Source: Melampsora larici-populina 98AG31 (Eukaryota; Basidiomycota; Pucciniomycetes; Pucciniales; Melampsoraceae). From it: a stretch of DNA of 64,000 bases. Where the stretch lies: assembly GCF_000204055.1 (NCBI RefSeq), contig NW_006768876.1, forward strand, positions 1 through 64,000, read 5' to 3'. A program made the translations under genes and the position numbers. Within the stretch, counting starts at the first letter, position 1. The number at the start of each line of letters is the position of its first letter. Below the pieces are notes generated by a model, which was not told where the DNA came from, made no database searches, and saw only the letters and a program-made list of their open reading frames with translations. This document shows, one piece after another, positions 44,845 to 55,752 of the stretch.

Positions 44845-47800
44845 ATGTCAATCTTCTTTGATCCCGATGGTCCCGGAGTAAACAAGCAGATGATGCTTGA
44901 TTGGATGCACATCCACCATCCAAAAACCCCGGTGAACCCCAAACTTGACAAGGGCGGAGTTGCCGCCCTAATCCGAGATATGCAGCCTGCATGTAAGTAT
45001 TTGTCTTTATTCTTTTGCACTTGAGTTATACGGCTGACGAGGTATATCTGACTTTGTTTTCGCTACTTGAGACTTCTCTGATACAAAAAATGATGGGTCG
45101 GTGTAGAACTTATAACCCAACAAGGGTTATACAGAGCTGGAAGAGGATAATCTACTAATAAAATGACTAGTAGAAGTTGTCTAAGGACTGCTCTTCTAAA
45201 ACAACACAATCAGAAAGAGCTCTGTTGTATTGAGTACTGATAAGGCACCAGAGAAATATAACTTCACACGTAATTTTAACTTCAAAAGCACACTTTGTAT
45301 TACTATCAACACTGCTATAGTGTTATTCCCAATTGATAACTGAAAAAAAATAAGCAATATCTGATTGATATTATTCCCAATAAGTCTTTATGACTATAAA
45401 ACTAAAGTAAATTTCTCTTTATAACTGTAATAAAGGGCGTATTTAAGTGAACAGGTACTATTAAAATAAGTTCATGATGATAAACAAAATAATAATGGCG
45501 TAAATAATAAAGAAAAAAAAAGGGGAACAACAGTCCCAAAACCCTCTCAAAGTATATATAACAATGTACTAGAACTTTTACAATGGTCAACAGCCTCAAA
45601 ACCAATCAAATCCGCCCAAAATTCCCTAAAAACCCTATGATGACGCAATGTAATGGTTTTGTTACTAATAAATGATGTAATTTTCACAGCTAAAAGTGAT
45701 CAATGACGCAATAATATGATGTACAGCACTTCTTATGATGAATACAGGTGATTTTTTCCTTGTAAACTAGCTGAAAACCAATTTTTGAGATTACGAATTT
45801 TTTCAGATGTGCTCCAATTTTTGATTACTAAAGTGCATCTTGTAGCCCACGTGTTACTGATCATTTCTGACACCTACATGACCTACTTCTGATGAGTGAT
45901 GAGTAAGATATTGAGTTGTGAAGTTAAGGTTTTTAGTGTTACATATGACTTGTGACTGTAAATTCGAGATTCACACCAATTCTTTATTTGCCTTATAACT
46001 TTTTACACACACCTCCGTTACTAATGATTTAAAGTTTGTACATTATGTAATCCACTCTTCTGCGTTGAATGAGCCATCTACCAACCTATTCTGACTTCAT
46101 TTGACATATGTAATTAGCTGAAAACCTCCATTTTCCACGAATTTCACCCATTTTCTTCACTTTTCACAGCTACTACTATCTTTTTCTTGCTCATGTAATA
46201 TGACATCATCATCTATAGCCTTAAAAATCCCGGAAAATCCTCTTGGCAACCTTAAATTCCATCACTACCACTATTACACAACCAAACTACACGTGTACCT
46301 CTTGTTTACCAACTTCGAAAAAGTGCTTTTTTCCTAATAACTTCTGTTTCTACTTATCAACCTTGAAGATTAAAATTGTCATAGTATCATATAATGTTGT
46401 TCTTTCATATTCTAACCTCATAATACCCATAACTTTATTTTTACTAACCTAAAAACCATTTTCCAACCTTTATACCTATAATTTCGAATTTTTCTTATGT
46501 TTTTCTTTCTTTCTTTTTGTAATAAATTTGTAAGTAAACTATAATGATCTTAATATATAATGTGAAATAAAATGATGTAATGTTGACCTAATGACCAATA
46601 CATAAGCCTACAAGAGCTTCAATTGATCAAAAACCTCCATTTCAAATTTTCTTTCCTGCTGAATCCTGCTAATAAACTGGTAAACTGGTAATTGTGAATT
46701 TTTCAATTGATCCCATAAATTCATCACCACATCGGGTACCTCTATCAATTTTGATGTGAATCAAACCCCAACAACTACCAAAAACCTTGACGCTCTTCAA
46801 TCACCTTCAAATACGGCCTCGGGCTCAACTCATCCTCCCATTCAATCCATGATTTCACCGTTTCAGAAATTGCCTCCGGTATCTGATCAGCGTTCTTTGA
46901 AGCGTAAAAAAGATATTGAGGATCGAATGACTTCTCCAAACGTACAGGTACACCCAAACAAGCGGACATTATCAGGTAAGATACCCGATCAAGGAAGCTT
47001 CTAGCTGTTGTATAGGATACTAACAACCATTCCTCTTGGATCGCATCGAAGTACATACCGGCACATCAAAGTCAAAGTCTTTGAAAAAGAAGACAGTAAG
47101 TCACTAAATCACTTTCTGTACTTTCAGATTTCATGATTTACACCAATTTTCTTCGCACAGTTTCTTGACCCTTCAAATTCAGGAAAACCTACTCATCGGA
47201 AAGTCACTCAAAGCAACACCCATGATCCATCAGTTACAACATCCACGTCTGAAACTTCAGATCCTCCCCCGGTCATTTCGGTCAAGAAAGAATTTGATCC
47301 TGCAATCGCTCTGCTTGGGTTATCAAAGGCTAGTTTTTTTGTTGAAGAAGAAAAACAGGCCAAAGAATCGATCAATTGTACATCGGAGACAAATGCAAAC
47401 GAAGTCAAAGACTTGATCGACTTCTCTGATACACATTGCTTGGACATGGGAAATTTGGGTAGGTACTCTTTGCTTGTTATAGCGTCTTGGATCATATTGA
47501 CCCCATCAATTGTGTCAGTGATTGGCAAAGATATCCAATCGATCTCTTTTTTTCCCTGCAGTAATGGCCCAAAGAAGTCTGGTATTGAAATCTTTCAAGA
47601 AGAAAGAAAGCGAGAGGAGAGAAGTAAGTCAAGGCTTGTTCATATGTGACTCATATAAATCATTCTGACACACCTCTTGATTCAGTATGTACACTGGAAA
47701 ATTCTCTTTCTCAGATAGTTGAGAAGGTTGGTATGTCTACAACAGATATCTTACGATATGAACAGCGACATGAAGAACTAGGTTCGTTATTGCTATCCTT

Positions 47801-48076
47801 GGTATATCTCGTATTGTACAGGCTGTTTCAAACTAAGATTTGTATTTTTTAGATCATGCTATCAGTTCATTGTGTGAAAGCATCAAACATATCAAGAACA
47901 AGGTTTCGAAACTGGCAATATTTGAAAAGAAAGTGGACCAGCTTGAGTCTATGATGTCGAAATTAGTTGGAGATTTGAACAGCGCTAAACACGAGATTGA
48001 AACTCATGAAATGATACTTGAAGGCATGATGAATGGACAGGTAGAAGATGACAATGAAACCTCTGAGGATGATTGA
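44845..48076 (+). CDS. Unrecognised coiled-coil protein, family copy 1
   Basis: Exon 1 (44845-44992) encodes a 49-residue N-terminal domain ending GGVAALIRDMQPA and stops at a phase-1 GTAAGT donor, as in copy 2 at 50574. About 1.75 kb of AT-rich sequence follows, then exons from about 46756 with a Ser/Pro-rich, Lys/Arg-containing middle (KRKKDIEDRM), a VIGKDI motif, SGIEIFQEERKRE, and a C-terminal coiled coil (LCESIKHIKNKVSKL ... FEKKVDQLESMMSKL) with an acidic tail, ending at 48076. The long gap may be an inserted element or mean that exon 1 is a separate fragment. Function unknown; the basic and coiled-coil parts suggest a nuclear, self-associating protein. Confidence 0.45.
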
Positions 48077-48594
48077 TCGGTGATTGTATCTTCTTGAATT
48101 TTATTATAACAACTGGTTTATCTCACTTTTATCCCATGGAAGACTTATGTTTGTTGGGCTGGTCCTAGATTTTTTCAAAATATCTAAACATGTATGTGAG
48201 GTGAAAACGAATTCTACTTATTTTTTTCTTTCTTATCCTCTGTTTTTGCGTTTTGTAAACGTTTGTGTGCTCTACTTGTATTTATTCCCTTTGTATCTCA
48301 AGGAGAACCTGTGTTTAATGAAGCGGATGTTCCTGCTGATACCTTGCTTAATGATAGCATCATGGTGCTATCATTTCATTCATGGCCGCATTCAGAAATT
48401 TTTCAAGGTGTCTTGTAATTTTTCTGATGAGACCAGCAGAAGGGCGGTCGCTCAAAGTTTGAAACTAGGCTTTCAGGTCAATAACAACAGTTGAGAGCGC
48501 ATTTTCAAGCTAGATTTATTCAATTATGTTAGGAACAGTGTAAAATCAGAGACAAAAAACCACATTTGCTAGATACAAGATCAGACCTTAGCAG

Positions 48595-48899
48595 TTGATA
48601 GTTTCACATTGGTTAAGATACACCAGACAACGCGCCTTCCTGATCTTACAATTGCAGCAAAATTCCTCAATAGCAACCTACAATCACTTTTACTACGATA
48701 TCCAAGAAATTGATAGCAACTGTAACACAAATATAGAGAGAAATACCAGCACAAGTACCACAAGACAAAAAAACAAGCATAGAGGTTACGAGTGGATTAA
48801 GCTACAGCAGACAAAACAGCTACCTAATCTTATGATTTCCGCAAAAGTCCTCAATAGCGACCTGCAACTGCTTTTACAAAGATATCCAAGAAACGGATA
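48595..48899 (+). repeat. Two tandem coding-like repeats
   Basis: Two units (about 48611-48716 and 48796-48899) each read, in a plus frame, L-x-K-x-x-QT-x-x-LP-(D/N)-L-x-I-(A/S)-AK-x-LNS-x-LQ-x-LL-x-RYPRN then a stop. Substitutions are largely conservative. The parent protein is not in the window. Confidence 0.5.
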
Positions 48900-48998
48900 G
48901 AAAATGTCAATGAGATACTATTGAGACAACACTCTATCATGTCGGCTCTGAAGAAAGATGAACAATTGATCCTACCAGAGTACTTTGAGTTGTTCCAC

Positions 48999-50436
48999 TC
49001 AATTAGTTGTTGAGACTCGCTGCGAGCCTTCCATCTCCGCGTTGGCACAGGTGGAAGACGGAGCGTGCTCAGGTTCACTTGGTTTTCTTTTGGAAAGGAA
49101 ACGGGTTTTAGATGCCAAAAGTCAGAATCCATGTACGGTAGAGAATGTTTGGAATGATTGTTGTACATGATGAGATGAAGCTTACCGATAGTACGATGCC
49201 AGTGCAGAAAGGTAGCCGACATCTCGTAATGCGCCTTGGAACGTCTTTTCGCAAGATTGCAATATGACGTTTGCAGATTTGAGACGGGAGTGGACAAGTT
49301 GGCGGTCGCTTGGGGAGATGCTGGGTTCAGATAACAAAAGTAGTCCCGCCTCGACGCCCTCGTGAGCATGTTGTAGGGATCTCAGGCATTCGTATAGGCC
49401 TTCTACAGCTTCGTCTTCAGCACTTGCAATTTCGTAGATTTTGTCTTGATTGAGATGTTTATGAGTCTTGATGAAATTTACAAGGTTTTCACCTGCATTG
49501 CGATATTGCCCGTTCCTGAGGTATATAAAAACAAGATTATTGAACTCTTCAATGCGTTGACTGTCTATCTGAGATCCTGGCGCCACCGTTGTACGAGAGT
49601 CTAGTGGTCCAAACATCGGGAAGTCCAACTCCGCATGAAAATAGACGGGAGCCTCAGGGTTGACAGGGACATGTACATGGGAAAGGCGGCGGGCTACCAT
49701 CTCCTGAAACGTCTTTTGAAGAACTGCACAATCTTTTTTGGTTTCTTCCTTGATGATGAAATGCGGATAGAATGCCAGGATGATCTCCAAAATTTGGGGG
49801 TTGGAGGCTTGACTTAAAAAAAGATCAACATCGATTCTAGGTTTAGTTTTGTCGGTAACAAAATCAAGAATATAGGATGGTAGAAAAATATGGGTTTGCA
49901 TTGAATTTGAAATGATGTGTATAAGCTAGCAGGTCTGATTGGGATGGAGGAAAGCAGACGGAAAACGTTTCCAACTGATCCTCAACTATATGTACATCTC
50001 TCAACAGGATATGTAGGGGCATGGATGTCCGACTTGTCACCGGGAAATTTTGCTTGTCAAGACTCAATATAGATCATTATCCATGACTTGATCCGTTTTA
50101 TGTGCAAGTACATATATGTATTCACTGGCGTCTTGATCTCCACAAATATGAGATAAACACACAAAAGAAAAACCTCACTCTACTACATAGATGTTTACGC
50201 ACAATGTTTACGTATGTTAATTGTTTGATGGCGTGATTGGCTGATAAAACAGAGTTGGGTTCAAAGATGTTGCCAGACAGCATTGCCGTGTTGTATGAAT
50301 CATCACTTGCATTAATCTCCATTCCTACGAAGGAGAACAATTCTTGCCTAAGATCCCACTTATAGTTACTTGCCCCACTCGACGTGTTGACCAGGACAAC
50401 AGCTTGTTGAGTTTTGAATCTAAATGAATGGCTCAT
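48999..50436 (-). CDS. Unrecognised multi-exon gene, possible frameshift
   Basis: A 5' exon near 50436-50220 (AVVLVNTSSGASNYKWDLRQ), a middle exon around 50067-49880 (LHILLRDVHIVEDQLETF) and a long exon 49901-49185 (TDKTKPRIDVDLFLSQ ... EEFNNLVFIYLRNGQYRNAG ... LRSLQHAHEGVEAG ... VGYLSALASYY). The last junction, CG|GTAAGC to AAAAG|A, is phase-consistent and gives a short hydrophilic C-terminus ending at 48999. Near 49880 the frame must change by one base between HFKFNANP and ILDFVTDK, by a small intron or frameshift. The helical repeats look TPR-like but are not diagnostic. No transposon motif; possibly a host gene. Confidence 0.45.
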
Positions 50437-50573
50437 TGAGTCAGCACCTAGTGTTTAACTCAGTACAAAATTTATGTTATAAACTCATCGAACTATACAC
50501 GTCTTTCATGAAACTTAAACCCACCATCTTATAATTTTTGTGCACTTCTCCTCATCGGCAATCAGCTTATACT

Positions 50574-52111
50574 ATGGACCCTAGCAATATGGATATCAGT
50601 CAAAGCGACATGTATGAGTGGCTCTGCAGGCGTGACCAAAGAAACACTGTCCACTTCAACCTGAACCGCCAGCAGCTTGCGGTAAAAGTACGGGAGGCCC
50701 AGCCCAAATGTCAGTTTCGATCATTCATCAACACACTGTTTTCTCAAGGTAGACATTATATATACAACTCATTGACTCAGACCTTGATTTGTTATACAGT
50801 ATTTCCGAACCCTTACATATATAGTGATATACTGACCACCAGTGTCCAATCTCAAAGTGTAACTTCACCTGAATCATCTAAGTGCCAAGTTCAGCAATTA
50901 GAAACAGACGACTCTGTACAAAAACAACATTTGAATGTTCATGGGAAGCGTAAACAGTCGGTGGCTGATGGTAAGTTGATTTCAGTCACCCCATTCTTGA
51001 TCATAAAAGCAGAGCATTATGAATTTTAACACTTTGCGTATGCTGTAATCAGAAGCGAGACAATTCAACGCTGAGCCAAGAAGTATTGAACAGACGACAA
51101 ATACACAGATGGAAAAACTGGTAGGTCTTTCTACGTTGAACATGAACATACATATCCCACACAGATATCATCTGACAAGGAATATGGCTTTTAGCGTCCC
51201 CGTTTTGCAAATTATTTGAACCCAGTTCTACCTATCCCTCCAACTCGGGTCTCGCCGTCTTCAGTCATCAAGAAAGAGTTCAGTTCTTCTGAAGAGGGTA
51301 ACACGACTTCCAATTTTGAGCGTAGAAAATTTCAAAAACCTTTAACCTCGACCATGCGTAGTTTATCGGTTACAAAAATCCTGAAGAAAGAGCCAAAAAG
51401 AGTTACGACATCACCTAACATCAGCCACCAAGGTATTGCGTCACTCAATCATCCCACCCGGAAGTTCATTTTTTTGGAACCTTACAAAAAAGAAAGAAAA
51501 ACATCGGAAGTCAAGGAAAACGAAGCATCACCATCAGTCCCGAAGGGATACCACGAGGATTTGATATCATTCCACAATTTTGATTGGTTTCAAACCAAAA
51601 ACACTGGTATGCCGATTGACTAGCTAACTGCGTGCTATCTGTGTACTGATTATGATTCCTGGTTTGGTCCAGTCATTGGGAAAGATATTGTACCGATCAA
51701 AGCTGATGTTTCTAAAGCATACAGCTCTTACAACTCAAAGAAGATCAAGTCCGGTGTAGATATATTTCAGGAAGAAAGACTCAAAGAAGATGAGGGTTTG
51801 TTCTGTACTTCCTCATACTCCGCTTTGATCATTTCTCATGCTAATTAACTTGCTTCTGAATTATCTTAAAATTAGTTTCTACACTCAAGGAACAAGTCCA
51901 TGTGCTGAAGGAAAAAGTTCGGGACGTTGAAAAAATCCAGGGAGACATAGTCATGCTGGAGGATAAAGTACATACACTTGAGAGAGGTCTCAAGGTGGCT
52001 TGTGAGAAGGTCAACTTACTTGAAAATTTGCTTCCACGACAAATAGGTAATGAAACTAATGAACTAACAAGTACAGGAGAAGAGTCAGACTGTTCTTCGG
52101 GTCACAAGTAA
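50574..52111 (+). CDS. Unrecognised coiled-coil protein, family copy 2
   Basis: Exon 1 (from ATG 50574) encodes SDMYEWLCRRDQRNTVHFNL ... QQLAVKVREAQPK and ends at a phase-1 donor at the same point as copy 1. Later exons carry a basic, Ser-rich middle (SVIKKEFSSSEEG, ILKKEPKRV, EPYKKERK), VIGKDIVPIKADV, SGVDIFQEERLKEDE, and a C-terminal heptad region (LKEQVHVLKEKVRDVEKI ... LEDKVHTLERGLKVA) with an acidic Ser-rich tail. It shares domain order, splice point and the VIGKDI/IFQEER motifs with copy 1. Frame continuity is good and it may be intact. Function unknown. Confidence 0.5.
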
Positions 52112-53336
52112 GATGTACCAGTAAAAGATCTGCTTCTATATGATCACCATGAAATCAATTTTCGAAGTTCACAACATGAAACTGTGTATCACGTTTTCTT
52201 AAACCATCATATCATCATGCTGCAGTATGTAATTAGACCAAACTCAAGTCTATTTCCCATTATTATTCAATCAAATAGATTTATATTTGTACATTAATTG
52301 CTTGATGGGGTCACTGTTTCCTTTTCGCTGGATCAACAAAGCAATCAATTAACTTTCGATTCTTCTCTTCGATTTCTCTTGTCCTTCTCATCTCAACCAC
52401 CTCTCAATACAGTCAAAATCTGCTGAAGGTAGTCTAAGTCAGCATATGATTCGAGATCAATTTTGAGAGTACCCAACAGAAATATATATATCTAATCCAC
52501 CTGAAAAAAATCAAGCAGTGCCTAACATCTCCAATACTGAATTTTGCCCGTGTGGTTTCAATTCAAGGTAGTTGTGAATGTCAATGAATCACGTTGCATA
52601 TGTATCATAATTCATAAGTAGTAAGATACTTATCAGTAAAATTATAGTTGGAATTACGTAGGACTGAGAATTGGTAATGAGTTTGCTTATATGTACCTCA
52701 TAAGGAACCGCCACCCTTTGAAACACATACAGTCCAAATAGGAACGTTTTCAAAATTGGCAACATCAGTTCTTGACTAGATCTCTTGACTCAGTTTTGTG
52801 AGGCCTTCTGGAATATATTCAAGCCTTTGAAGAGGTCAGAGCGTTCTATCACCTTGCTCCCCACCTGTCAAACATTCAAATTTTCTAGCTTTGCCCTTGA
52901 ATAAGGCATGTATAATCTGATCTGAATTCTTGATTACTCGACTTCCTTGTATTCCTTTAGAAATCAAGACCCTTTGAGACACAGATATAATAACCCTCTC
53001 AATCTCGGTGATATCAGATCTTGATTCAGATTGGTGAACTCTGGAATGTATACGACCAGTCCTTTGAAGACGTCAGGTCATTCTATCACCTTTCTCCCCA
53101 ATTTTTGATCATACAAATTCTCGAGCTTTGCCTTGATCACATAAGACACATATAACTGTTTTTGATTGCTTGACCTCATCTCACTTTTTATTGTCTCATC
53201 TCAAATCAAACACTACTTTCACATTCATAGCATCAGTTTCACATTTGTTTTTCGTGATATAGTCTTATTTGAGGATCAATCTGCAGATCACTTTATCTAA
53301 TTACAAGGTTTAGCAATCTTGATAGTCCACAACAGC
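52112..53336. other. Intergenic, no gene recognised
   Basis: AT-rich. Two related stretches (near 52730-52890 and 52975-53130) share CCCTTTGA, ATATTC and GTCAGAGCGTTC/GTCAGGTCATTC phrases, suggesting an old local duplication. No coding signal. Confidence 0.4.
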
Positions 53337-54411
53337 ATGTTAGCAGCCTGTCTTCAAGCTCTACCAAAAATAGTTTGTGAAAGCAGTAACACTTCTGGTA
53401 CCCAAGAAGACACGCCTTCTTCTGGTTAGTAGCCATCATGCTCTTTCTTCTGATCACATCATCATGGTTTGTTGACTATTTTACCTTTACAGCTCTACCA
53501 AATGTAGACCCGGATTCACCGCCGATTGCATCTGTAGTACCTGATGGTTATCCTTTAATCGAGACTCTTCAACTTTCCTCTTCAGAGATCTCTCATAATT
53601 TTGAAACAATTAAGCATTTGGGAAAGCGCTCTGCATCCCACGAATTGCTTTCGACTGATCATATGCACAAGCAGATGAAAATGGGTTGGTCATTCACATT
53701 CTTGCTTTTTCACATGGATAGGCTATATTACTCACAGAATCCGATTTCCATATGATATAGATGTCGAAGAAAAGTGTTCTGCAAAAAAAGACACTTCCTT
53801 GAAGATGTTAAAAAACAAAACATTCAGCAAGAATACGGTTTCACTTCCAGCACTGGCTGTCGGAGACTCTTTTGCTTACTCAAATGCGATAGATGGTGTG
53901 GGAAAAAACAATCAACAGGAAGAGAAAAGTGAGCTCCTGATTCGTCTTATTTCAGATCACTCAACTTGACCAAATTCAACACTATGATGCAGTTCAAATG
54001 TTAGAGGCTCGTATCTCTCAGCTCACAGCTTTGGTCCAAGGTATTGAAGGAAAAGTTGATACCAATCAACGCAAAGCTTTGCATACTGAAAAGATGATGG
54101 GTTAGTATTGGTTTGAATTAATTATGTACTCTAGCTGACTCCAGCTTGATCTATGTTCAGTTGAAAGATTCCAACATCAATCATCTGCTCTAGAAGGGCC
54201 AATTAGAGATATCATGTTACTCCAATCTCGGGCTGAAAGTTTAGAAAACAAAACCGCGGATTTACTGGAAGATTTAGATACAGCGTACATCAAAATTGGG
54301 GCACATGGGAGAGTAATAAAGAAGATCTTGGGTCCGGGAAATGAAATGCTTGAAGAGCAATACGGTGGTATTGATTCTAAAGGGGAAGACTGTCCTCATC
54401 GTAAGCTCTAA
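53337..54411 (+). CDS. Unrecognised coiled-coil protein, family copy 3
   Basis: Starts MLAACLQALPKIV at 53337. A phase-1 intron (donor GTTAGT) joins to LPNVDPDSPPIASVVPDGYP, then exons with KKDTSLKMLKNKTF, VGDSFAYSNAID, and a long coiled coil (AVQMLEARISQLTALVQGIEGKVD ... LQSRAESLENKTADLLEDLD) ending in an acidic stretch and stop at 54411. The gene shares the Ser/Pro middle and C-terminal heptads with copies 1 and 2 but lacks the N-terminal QP domain and the IFQEER motif, so it is diverged or 5'-truncated. Function unknown. Confidence 0.42.
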
Positions 54412-54765
54412 CACCTTGATATACGGGGTGAAGTTATTGTGATCGGTAGTTTAGCTTGGGTGTTTGTAGTCTGTATTATTTAACTCTTGTTTCATCGATC
54501 ATGCAATTCTAACAAAGAGTTTTAGGGCACATTGAAGAAGCTACATACATATTTTTTGGCTTAATAATTGACCATTTACAAAGCAATTAGAGAGGTCGAA
54601 GAGATACTTTTTTTTCCTTAGAATCACACAGTCTTGAGGAAGCTTGAAAAAGTTTTGAGGAAGGATGTGAATTTGTGATTAATCATCTGGGTCTTTCTCA
54701 GGAGGTTCTGATAGTTGATTATATGTCTAAAGGTTTTGATTCTTGAAGTGATATTTAGGTGACCG

Positions 54766-55273
54766 TCATCCGGCATTCAAGTTACAAAATTTAATCACTA
54801 CTTGATCATTGCGTCCATCGACAATTTTGAGAGGGTACTTCCCAGTCTTCATGATGCTAATGTGAAAATCAATTGTCCAAGTTTTCATCTGCTGATCCAG
54901 CTTGCACAGTTCATCCATTGTGGCCGTCACTTCATGGAGGTCGGCTATGCGTACTGTAAAAACAAGGAGTATAGTTAGCTCTGATGCGACTGTGGGCAAT
55001 AAAGATGGAAAAGAAAAATACAAAAGAAGTACCGTTGGATGCTTGTTGTTTGATTCTTTCGCATAAAACCGTGTATTTGTTCTGGAGACAACGAAATGAA
55101 GCTTGGAGCAGAGCGAGGCGTTCATCCAACGTCTCATCTACAAGAAGATTGATCATCAAAAGGTTAGTATGTATCATCCAGAATGACATATTCAAAGAGC
55201 TCTCACCTTTCTTTTCGTGATCTAGATTTGGCTTAGAATCATCTCGTTCGATTGGTCCTCCGCTTTGAGGCAT
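54766..55273 (-). CDS. Small unrecognised helical protein
   Basis: Three exons: 55273 to about 55207, about 55138-55031 and about 54957-54766, giving about 119 residues. The junctions are GT-AG and consistent in phase (1). After a hydrophilic N-terminus (PIERDDSKPNLDHEKK) comes a helical stretch (ERLALLQASFRCLQNKYTVL), a second helix (ATMDELCKLDQQMKTW) and a short beta-like tail (KYPLKIVDGR, QVVIKFCN). No signal peptide. It resembles small subunits of coiled-coil complexes but no family can be named. Lies antisense between array copies 3 and 4. Confidence 0.5.
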
Positions 55274-55752
55274 ACTGGCAATGATATATGATGTTTTTCT
55301 AGATGGGGGTTTGATCAATTTGATCTTGAAGTCGAAGAACTTGATCAAACGACAAACCTCATTACTTACTCTGTATATGTATGTATGTACATACATATAC
55401 AACATACATATCTTACATTTGGGGTCCCGGGTAGTGTAAGTAACTCATTCTCGTCCAAAATCCTCGTCAGATCTTTGAAAACTTGCCGTTTGTCATGTAA
55501 GTTGCTTTGTTGCCAAGGCTCTCAAACTCCGCTGAACAGCTGTGTAGCAAGAGGAAAAGTCAGCTAACCCACGTCAATAATTTATTCAGCACAATGTCGA
55601 ACACCTGGGCTTTTCATTTATCCGTCGAATGGATGTGTTAGGCCGATGATCATTCAAGACTCATAAACAAATCCAGTTATTTTGATAAGTTCTCCCTTTG
55701 CTTTGTACCTTTGTCAGTGATTTTGATTGCTCAGTATATATTTTTGGTCGCA
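55274..55752. other. Intergenic with TATG/TACA microsatellite
   Basis: A short imperfect palindromic microsatellite (about 55375-55412, TATGTATGTATG and ACATACATAT). No gene. Confidence 0.5.

Noticed and set aside
55375..55412. Palindromic TATG/CATA run as a regulatory site
   Set aside because: Simple-sequence microsatellite; palindromy follows from its repeat unit.
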